In this document: positions 57,743 to 64,000 of the stretch, piece after piece
Numbering within the stretch: position 1 is the stretch's first letter
Layout of the letters: every line of letters starts with the position of its first letter
Assembly: GCA_022826205.1 (NCBI GenBank)
Contig: JAJDVJ010000012.1
Coordinates: 1-64,000 of the forward strand
Source: Silicimonas sp.
GTDB taxonomy: Bacteria > Pseudomonadota > Alphaproteobacteria > Rhodobacterales > Rhodobacteraceae
DNA: 64,000 nucleotides
Reading direction: 5' to 3'
Program-made: the position numbers and the translations under genes
The notes under the pieces: model-generated
Seen by the model: the letters and a program-made list of their open reading frames with translations, nothing else
Database searches by the model: none
Told to the model about the DNA's origin: nothing

Positions 57743-60103
57743 CTATTCCGCGGCCATTCCGGTGCCGGAAGCCTGGATTGCAGCCCAGACCTTCGCGGAC
57801 GTTGCCGGCATGCTGATGTCGTTGTTGCCGATGGCGTCAGAGATCGCGTTGATGACGGCTGGCGGCGAGCCGATGGCGCCGGCTTCCCCACAGCCCTTGA
57901 TGCCGAGGGGATTCGTCGCGCACCGAGTGTTATGATGCTCGACCACGAAGCTCGGCACGTCTTCGGCCCGCGGCATCGTGTAGTCCATGTAGGACCCCGA
58001 CACCGGCTGGCCGCTCTCGTCATACACCATCTCTTCCAGCAAGGCCTGCCCGACGCCTTGGGCAATGCCGCCATGAACCTGGCCTTCGACAATCATCGGA
58101 TTGATGATCACCCCGAAGTCGTCCGAGGCCACGAACTTGACAACGTCGGTCTTTCCGGTGCCTGGATCGATCTCGACTTCGGCAATGAAGCAGCCCATCG
58201 GGAAGGTGAAGTTCTCGGGGTCGTAGAACGCCCCCTCCTTCAGGCCAGGCTCCATGTCGGCGGGCAGGTTATGCGCGGTGTAGGCCGCAAGCCCTACCTC
58301 GTGCCAACCGAGCGCCTTGTTGGTGCCCGGCACCTTGACCTGGCTGTCTTCCAAAACAAGTTCATCCGGATTGCACTCCAGCAGATGCGCCGCGATCTTC
58401 CGCACCTTAACCTCGACCTTGTCGCATGCCTTTACGATCGCCGAGATGCCGACGGGACCCGAGCGCGAACCGTAGGTGCCCATTCCGAACTGCACTTTGT
58501 CCGTGTCGCCATGGACGATCTGGATGCTGTCGAGCGGCACGCCGAAACGCTCCGCCACGACCTGCGCAAAGGTCGTTTCGTGCCCCTGCCCGTGGCTGTG
58601 CGAGCCAGTCAGCACCTCGATCGTTCCGACCGGATTCACGCGCACTTCGGCCGATTCCCAGAGACCGACGCCGGCCCCGAGCGAGCCAACCGCAGCCGAC
58701 GGCGCTATTCCGCACGCCTCGATGTAGCAGGCCATGCCGATGCCGCGAAGCCTGCCACGATTGGCGGCCTCTGCCTTCCGCGCCGCGAAGCCGGCCCAGT
58801 CGGCAGCCTCCATGGCCTGGTTCATGTTGCCTTCGAAATCTCCCGAGTCGTAGTTCATTATGACCTGGGTCTGGTACGGGAACTCCTTGACGAAGTTTAC
58901 GCGCCGCAGTTCCGCCGGATCCTTTCCCATCTCGCGCGCGGCCGTTTCCATCAGACGCTCAACGACGAATGACGCTTCCGGCCGCCCTGCGCCGCGATAG
59001 GCGTCCACGGGCACGGTGTTCGTGTAGCATGCCAGGACTTCGCAATGGATCGCCGGGATGTCGTAGGTTCCCGAAAGCAGCGTCGCGTAGAGATACGTCG
59101 GCACGGCGCTCGAAAAGAGCGACATGTAGGCACCGAAGTTCGCCTTGGTCGAGACCTTGAAGCCCACGATCCTGCCATCGGCATCGAAGCCCATCCGCGC
59201 CTCGGTGACATGATCGCGCCCGTGGGCATCGGTCAGGAAGGACTCCGTCCTCTCCGCCGTCCACTTGACGGAGCGCCTGGTCTTCATGGAGGCCCAAAGG
59301 CAGACAATCTCTTCCGGGTAGATGTATATCTTCGACCCGAACCCACCGCCCACATCAGGGGCGATCACGCGAAGCTTGTGCTCAGGCGCGACCTGATAGA
59401 AGGCGCTCAGCACCAGCCGCGCCACGTGGGGGTTCTGGCTGGTCGAATACAGGGTATAATGGTCTTCCGCGTCGTCGTAGGTCGCAACCGCAGACCGGGG
59501 CTCCATCGCGTTCGGGGCGAGCCGGTTGTTGGTTATGTCCATTTCCGTGACATGAGCCGCGCTCGCCAGGGCTGCCTCCGTTGCGTCGCCGTCGCCGAGT
59601 TCCCAGTCGTAGATTACGTTGCCGGGCGCATTTTCGTGGATATCCGGAGCACCATCTGCGAGGGCGGCCACGATGCTCGCCGCCACGGGAAGTTCGCTGT
59701 AGCTCACGTCGACCGCCTCGGCTGCCGCCTGAGCCTCATCCTTGCTCTCCGCGATGACGACGGCAACTGCATCGCCAACATACCGCACCTTCTCGGTAGC
59801 CAGGGCAGACCATGCGCCCATGTTCATCGGGCTTCCGTCCTTCGACGAGATGGCCCAGCCACAGATCAGGTTGCCGATGCCGTCACCGGTCAGTTGCGCG
59901 CCGGTCAGAACGGCAATGACACCGCTCATCCCCTCGGCCGCGGACGCGTCGATTCCCTGGATCTCTGCATGTGCGTGCGACGACCGGACGAACGCCGCGT
60001 ACGCCTGGTTCTCCATCCTGATGTCGTCGGTATACTTGCCCTTGCCGGTAATGAAGCGCTTGTCCTCCTTGCGCTTGACCGATGCGCCGATTCCTTCGCT
60101 CAT
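57743..60103 (-). CDS. Molybdenum hydroxylase large subunit, form II CoxL-like (AYRGAGR)
   Basis: This 786-residue molybdopterin-binding catalytic subunit is the aerobic CO dehydrogenase/xanthine dehydrogenase type. The active-site loop is AYRGAGR, in VDAYRGAGRPEASFVVERLM, not the AYxCSFR of proven form I CO dehydrogenases, so the substrate is open. The catalytic Glu region GCGEAGAIGSPPAVINAI is present. It lies between the small and medium subunits, spaced by about 12 and 11 bases. Calling it CO dehydrogenase would be unsafe; aldehyde, purine or aromatic hydroxylation is as likely. Confidence 0.92.
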   Translation of the reverse strand: MSEGIGASVKRKEDKRFITGKGKYTDDIRMENQAYAAFVRSSHAHAEIQGIDASAAEGMSGVIAVLTGAQLTGDGIGNLICGWAISSKDGSPMNMGAWSALATEKVRYVGDAVAVVIAESKDEAQAAAEAVDVSYSELPVAASIVAALADGAPDIHENAPGNVIYDWELGDGDATEAALASAAHVTEMDITNNRLAPNAMEPRSAVATYDDAEDHYTLYSTSQNPHVARLVLSAFYQVAPEHKLRVIAPDVGGGFGSKIYIYPEEIVCLWASMKTRRSVKWTAERTESFLTDAHGRDHVTEARMGFDADGRIVGFKVSTKANFGAYMSLFSSAVPTYLYATLLSGTYDIPAIHCEVLACYTNTVPVDAYRGAGRPEASFVVERLMETAAREMGKDPAELRRVNFVKEFPYQTQVIMNYDSGDFEGNMNQAMEAADWAGFAARKAEAANRGRLRGIGMACYIEACGIAPSAAVGSLGAGVGLWESAEVRVNPVGTIEVLTGSHSHGQGHETTFAQVVAERFGVPLDSIQIVHGDTDKVQFGMGTYGSRSGPVGISAIVKACDKVEVKVRKIAAHLLECNPDELVLEDSQVKVPGTNKALGWHEVGLAAYTAHNLPADMEPGLKEGAFYDPENFTFPMGCFIAEVEIDPGTGKTDVVKFVASDDFGVIINPMIVEGQVHGGIAQGVGQALLEEMVYDESGQPVSGSYMDYTMPRAEDVPSFVVEHHNTRCATNPLGIKGCGEAGAIGSPPAVINAISDAIGNNDISMPATSAKVWAAIQASGTGMAAE

Positions 60104-60115
60104 CTCTCGCCCTCC

Positions 60116-60586
60116 TCACATCTCGCTGGCGGCTTGCGCAATCGACTTCACGATGTTGTGGTAGCCGGTGCATCGGCAGATATTGCCTTCAAGCTCGTGA
60201 CGGATCGCGGTCTCGTCGAGCTCCCTACCTTCAGCCTTGTAACGATTGACCATGTCGATCCCGCTCATGATCATGCCAGGCGTGCAGAAGCCGCACTGAA
60301 GCCCGTGGTTGTCATTGAATGCCCTTTGCATTGGGTGCAGGTCGCCGTTCGCCACGCCTTCAATGGTCGTGACCTCCGCACCTTCGGCCGCGGCGGCCAG
60401 CATGGTGCAGGACTTCACCGCCTTGCCGTCCACGTGAACCACGCAGGTGCCGCACTGGCTCGTGTCGCATCCGACATGCGTGCCGGTCAGGCGCAGGTGC
60501 TCGCGAATGTAGTCGACAAGGAGAGTTCGGTCCTCGACATCGGCGGATACGGCCTTGCCGTTCACCGTCATGGAGACTGTGCTCAT
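60116..60586 (-). CDS. Molybdenum hydroxylase [2Fe-2S] (small, CoxS-like) subunit
   Basis: This 156-residue subunit has two [2Fe-2S] clusters. The ferredoxin-like N-terminal cluster uses CDTSQCGTC plus a later cysteine; the C-terminal helical cluster has [12 protein letters not shown] and [14 protein letters not shown]. It is first of the small-large-medium operon, the reverse of the medium-small-large order of classical CO dehydrogenase. AGGAGG at 6 bases before the ATG at 60586 is a near-perfect ribosome site. Confidence 0.95.
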   Translation of the reverse strand: MSTVSMTVNGKAVSADVEDRTLLVDYIREHLRLTGTHVGCDTSQCGTCVVHVDGKAVKSCTMLAAAAEGAEVTTIEGVANGDLHPMQRAFNDNHGLQCGFCTPGMIMSGIDMVNRYKAEGRELDETAIRHELEGNICRCTGYHNIVKSIAQAASEM

Positions 60587-60759
60587 CTTGATCCTCCTAG
60601 GAATTCACTTTCGGGTCGCCGGGACATGCCTGAACGATAGCAAAGACTGGCATTCAGGGAAGCAAAAAAATTTCGTCCCGGATGCGGAACCCGAAAGATT
60701 CTTCCGACACCGCAAGCTTTCGCCTTTTCAGCACGCCCGGAACCCTGCAATTAGATTGC

Positions 60760-62613
60760 ATGACCGACATCCTTCTTCTTGCATTCATTTTCCTGATCGC
60801 GGGCGTCGTTTCCGTCCCCATCGCCACGCGACTCGGATTAGGTTCGGTTCTCGGCTACCTCGCCGCGGGCGTCGCGATCAGCCCGGTTCTGGCGCTGCTC
60901 GATGTCGACGTGCATGCAATCCAGCAGGTTGCCGAACTTGGCGTCGTCATGATGCTGTTTCTCATCGGGCTCGAGCTGGAACCGAGGTATCTGTGGCAGA
61001 TGCGGCTCAAGGTGCTTGGGCTGGGCGGTGGCCAGATACTGCTGACGACAGCCGTCGTGGCAGGCCTTGCTAACTTGCTGGGCCAACCTTGGAACGTGTC
61101 GGTTGCCATCGGTCTAGTGCTGGCGCTTTCCTCAACTGCGATCACGCTGCAGACTCTGACTGAAAAGGGTCTGCTGAAGAGCCAGGGAGGCGAGTCCGGT
61201 TTCTTTGTCCTTTTGACCCAGGACGTGGCCGTCATCCCGATCCTCGCGGTTGTGCCCTTGCTGGCGATTCCCGAACTGGCGGGTTCCGCGGCAACATCAG
61301 GCACCGAGGGCCACGGCCCGTCCTTGAGCCTCGTGGAGGGAATGAACGGCTGGCAAACAGCCGTCGTAACGCTGAGCGCGATCGGCATCATGATTCTCGG
61401 AGGAAACTACCTGACACGCCCTGCACTCCGGTTCATCGCTGTCACGGGTCTCCGCGAGATCTTCGTTGCAACCGCCCTTGCCATCGTCGTAACCATCGCG
61501 CTCCTGATGGTGCTCGTCGGCCTTTCCCCGGCGCTTGGCGCATTCATCGCGGGCGTCGTGCTTGCCAACAGTGAGTACCGACACGAGCTCGAGAGCGACA
61601 TCGACCCGTTCCGCGGGCTCCTCCTCGGCCTCTTCTTCATTACGGTCGGGGCCGGCATCAACTTCGCGCTCCTGTGGGATAGCCTTGTGATCACGATCGG
61701 CCTGACGCTTGGCCTGATCGCGATCAAGGGCGCAATCCTCTTTCTGCTTGGCACGGCATTCGGGCTCAGGGGACCGGACCGCTGGCTTCTTGCAATGGCC
61801 CTCGCGCAGGCCGGTGAATTCGGATTCGTGCTGCTTTCCTTTTCGGTTGCCAACGCAGTTCTGCCGCCCGCCTTCGCCGACCAGTTGCTTCTCGTGATTG
61901 CCATGTCGATGCTGCTGACGCCCTTGCTCTTCATTGTCCATGAGCGGGTGATTATGGACCGCTTCATCAACGAGGAGGCGCCTGACGAGGACGAGATCGA
62001 GGAGCCCGGCGAGGTCATCATCGCCGGTTATGGGCGGATCGGCACCGTTGTTGACCGAATGCTCCTTGCAGCAGGATACAAGACGACCGTCATCGACTAC
62101 GATTCCAAGCAGATCGACATGCTGAGAAGGCTCGGGGCGAGCGTGTATTTCGGAGATGCCACGCGTCCAGACCTCCTGAAGGCTGCGGGCATTGAACGGG
62201 CAAGGGTCCTGGTGATCGCGATCGACGACGTGGACAGCGTCACGCAGCTCGCGAAATACGCGGTCCATAGCTTTCCGGATCTTCATGTCATTGCAAGCGC
62301 CCGGAACCGGCACCACGTGTACGACCTCTGGGCGGTCGGATGCAGGGACATAATCCGCGAAACGTATGACAGTTCACTCAGGGTCGGGCGTTCCGCGTAC
62401 GAGGCGCTTGGCATACCTCGCGCAAAATCCAGGAAGATGGTCGAGGCATTCAACGACTTGGATCATCGCGCAATGCTGGAAGTCGCGGATTCCTACGATC
62501 CGAGCCTCCCGCTGGAGAAGAACGACGCCTACGTGGCACGGGTCAAGGAAATGCGTGGCCCATGGCAGCAGGAACTCGGCAACCGGATACGCGAGATCCT
62601 GCGGGACGGCTAG
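60760..62613 (+). CDS. Monovalent cation:proton antiporter-2 (Kef-type) with RCK domain
   Basis: This 617-residue CPA2 transporter has about twelve membrane segments (residues 1-385), starting MTDILLLAFIFLIAGVVSVP and with the conserved SSTAITLQTLTEKGL and LTQDVAVIPILAV. A cytoplasmic TrkA-N/RCK domain follows, with the NAD-binding GEVIIAGYGRIGTVVDRML. It likely exchanges K+ or Na+ for protons under NAD(H) or stress control. The start at 60760 has no strong site; the frame could begin upstream at 60682. It is divergent from the molybdenum hydroxylase operon. Confidence 0.92.
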   Translation: MTDILLLAFIFLIAGVVSVPIATRLGLGSVLGYLAAGVAISPVLALLDVDVHAIQQVAELGVVMMLFLIGLELEPRYLWQMRLKVLGLGGGQILLTTAVVAGLANLLGQPWNVSVAIGLVLALSSTAITLQTLTEKGLLKSQGGESGFFVLLTQDVAVIPILAVVPLLAIPELAGSAATSGTEGHGPSLSLVEGMNGWQTAVVTLSAIGIMILGGNYLTRPALRFIAVTGLREIFVATALAIVVTIALLMVLVGLSPALGAFIAGVVLANSEYRHELESDIDPFRGLLLGLFFITVGAGINFALLWDSLVITIGLTLGLIAIKGAILFLLGTAFGLRGPDRWLLAMALAQAGEFGFVLLSFSVANAVLPPAFADQLLLVIAMSMLLTPLLFIVHERVIMDRFINEEAPDEDEIEEPGEVIIAGYGRIGTVVDRMLLAAGYKTTVIDYDSKQIDMLRRLGASVYFGDATRPDLLKAAGIERARVLVIAIDDVDSVTQLAKYAVHSFPDLHVIASARNRHHVYDLWAVGCRDIIRETYDSSLRVGRSAYEALGIPRAKSRKMVEAFNDLDHRAMLEVADSYDPSLPLEKNDAYVARVKEMRGPWQQELGNRIREILRDG

Positions 62614-62832
62614 GCTGGGCATTGGCGGGCAATCCCGGTGCCGCGGCCAGAACATCGCCTGCATGCTCGGGTTGGCGAAACAGCGAGAGCGCGCCCAACG
62701 ACCATGCTCGGGTTCTCGACCGCCATCTGGAAGCTCGCTCAACGCGACCGCATCATCGGCTGAACGCCGGAGCGGTGCGAGCGGAGCCTGCCGCACTTTC
62801 CGCCATCTTGAGTTTCAGAATGCGGTCACGGC

Positions 62833-63792
62833 CTATGCGGCCAAGCTGCCCTGTCCCATCGAAAGGAACTTCGAGCGCCGTTCCTTGATCAGTTCCTTGC
62901 GTGACATCCCCGACAGCTGCTCCAGAAACTTCTCGAAGCACTTCCCCACGGACTTTGTCGTCGCCCCCATGTTCCGATGCGCGCCGCCAATGGGTTCACG
63001 GACAATCTGGTCGATCACGCCGAGGCGGTGCAGGTCCTGAGCTGTCAATCTAAGGGCTTCGGCCGCTTCCCGCATCTTTTCGGCATCCTTCCAGAGAATT
63101 GACGCGCAACCTTCCGGAGAAATCACCGAATAGACAGAATGCTCCAGCATCGCGACGCGATTTGCGGTGGCAATCGCCACCGCCCCGCCGGAGCCGCCTT
63201 CGCCAATCACCATGCTCACGAGCGGGACCCCGATCTTCAGGCACTTTTCCGTTGCACGCGCAATTGCCTCGGACTGGCCTCTCTCCTCCGCACCCTTGCC
63301 GGGATAGGCGCCCGGTGTGTCGATGAGGGTCACCACGGGTACATTGAACCGGTCCGCGAGATCCATGAGTCGTACGGCCTTCCTGTATCCCTCAGGACGC
63401 GCCATGCCAAAATTGCGCTCTATGCGGGCCTGCGTATTCTTGCCTTTCTCATGCCCGATCACCATCACTGGGCGGTCATTCAGGCGAGCCAGCCCGCCAA
63501 TCACGGCCTGGTCATCGGCAAAACTCCGATCACCGGCCAGAGGCGTGTACTCGGTGAACAGGGCCTCGATGTAGTCAGTGCAATGTGGCCGGTCGGGATG
63601 GCGCGCGACCTGGCACTTTCTCCATGGGGACAGGTTCTTGTAGAGATCGGCCAGAAGCGACTTTGCCTTCGAATCCAGCTGGTTCGCTTCCTTCTTGATA
63701 TCCATCCCGGCATTCGAGCGCGCCATCGCGCGCAGCTCTTCCGCCTTGCCTTCGATTTCCGCGAGAGGCTTCTCAAACTCGAGATAGTTCAT
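62833..63792 (-). CDS. accA: Acetyl-CoA carboxylase carboxyltransferase subunit alpha
   Basis: This 319-residue subunit transfers CO2 from carboxybiotin to acetyl-CoA, the first step of fatty-acid synthesis. It begins [20 protein letters not shown]. The conserved [34 protein letters not shown] and [13 protein letters not shown] are intact. The start at 63792 fits the standard MNYLEFEKP beginning; a longer frame to 63834 is not needed. Zinc-bearing AccD is elsewhere. Confidence 0.96.
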   Translation of the reverse strand: MNYLEFEKPLAEIEGKAEELRAMARSNAGMDIKKEANQLDSKAKSLLADLYKNLSPWRKCQVARHPDRPHCTDYIEALFTEYTPLAGDRSFADDQAVIGGLARLNDRPVMVIGHEKGKNTQARIERNFGMARPEGYRKAVRLMDLADRFNVPVVTLIDTPGAYPGKGAEERGQSEAIARATEKCLKIGVPLVSMVIGEGGSGGAVAIATANRVAMLEHSVYSVISPEGCASILWKDAEKMREAAEALRLTAQDLHRLGVIDQIVREPIGGAHRNMGATTKSVGKCFEKFLEQLSGMSRKELIKERRSKFLSMGQGSLAA

Positions 63793-63936
63793 GCCTGCCC
63801 TTTCATTTCTCGCAATATATGGTCCGCAAGCCAATCACCGCAAGCTTCGACGTCCGGGTCATTGCTCCTTGCCGTTCACCTAAACTGTGACATGCCCTGT
63901 CCAGGAAAGACATGACGAGGCGGTCCGAATGCAAGC

Positions 63937-64000
63937 TCAGCTTGCTTCTCGCGCCTCATCGAGGAGCGCGTCCGAGCGGGCCTCGACGCGTTCTTCCAGC
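63937..64000 (-). CDS. C-terminal end of an unidentified gene cut by the window edge
   Basis: On the minus strand 20 codons read LEERVEARSDALLDEAREAS then TGA. The charged helical composition looks protein-like and the stop is about 145 bases upstream of the accA start. The segment is too short to identify or to rule out chance. Confidence 0.3.
   Translation of the reverse strand, partial: LEERVEARSDALLDEAREAS

Noticed and set aside
57743-60586. Calling the molybdenum hydroxylase a CO dehydrogenase
   Set aside because: The active-site loop is AYRGAGR, not AYxCSFR, and gene order and accessory genes do not fit the proven enzyme.
59045-60640. 531-codon plus-strand frame opposite the molybdenum hydroxylase genes
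   Set aside because: Antisense shadow of the large and small subunits, whose cluster and active-site motifs are intact.

Overview
The window is a GC-rich alphaproteobacterial chromosome segment, most like Rhodobacterales or a close relative. The evidence is the mix of a TrcR-type DUF1013 regulator, a COQ9 protein, PhaR, a five-gene F1 ATP synthase operon, L-malyl-CoA lyase, DgcN/DgcA, and strong Shine-Dalgarno-led starts. No CRISPR array, rRNA, tRNA or prophage was found. One RNA gene is clear: the 4.5S signal recognition particle RNA (ffs). It is on the minus strand at about 32.66-32.76 kb, with its own promoter.

Left edge (1-13 kb) is the accessory part. The 5' end of an IS630-type transposase lies at the border. 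A tight minus-strand operon of eight genes follows (8615 down to 787): flavin monooxygenase, two carboxymuconolactone-decarboxylase/AhpD-like proteins, an octopine/nopaline-dehydrogenase-like enzyme, a Tat-exported binding protein, two permeases and an ATPase. It looks like an uptake-plus-catabolism unit for an amine- or opine-like compound. About 1.3 kb with little recognisable coding, a VOC (glyoxalase-fold) protein and a MATE efflux pump follow.

Core housekeeping (12.5-32.4 kb): phaR; hemC and hemE divergent; clpA with a possible 42-residue ORF in front; gloB and a methyltransferase divergent; atpHAGDC; an Ada-type regulator/alkyltransferase next to nth; a PfkB adenosine-kinase-like gene overlapping nth; a fragment of the division/wall cluster (ftsW-murG-murC, murC on a TTG start); and nudC.

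Middle (32.4-50 kb): ffs, a small dual-specificity phosphatase overlapping an ankyrin-repeat protein, dnaX, an MFS permease, ybaB, a TraB/GumN-like protein and recR, trcR, COQ9 and rpsU divergent, an Lrp/AsnC regulator, rpmI-rplT-pheS-pheT, and pyk.

Right part (50-64 kb): N-formylglutamate amidohydrolase with a DUF1244 protein; a minus-strand D-glutamate/D-amino-acid operon (dgcN-dgcA-D-amino acid aminotransferase) divergent from malyl-CoA lyase; two tandem paralogous small membrane proteins of unknown function; a three-subunit molybdenum hydroxylase (small-large-medium order) whose large subunit carries AYRGAGR, marking it as the form II/uncertain-substrate class; a CPA2/Kef-type cation-proton antiporter; and accA.

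The best candidates for new biology are the eight-gene transport/oxidation operon, the tandem small membrane proteins, the ankyrin/phosphatase pair, and the D-glutamate operon sharing a control region with malyl-CoA lyase. All functions are read from motifs and context; no database search was run.
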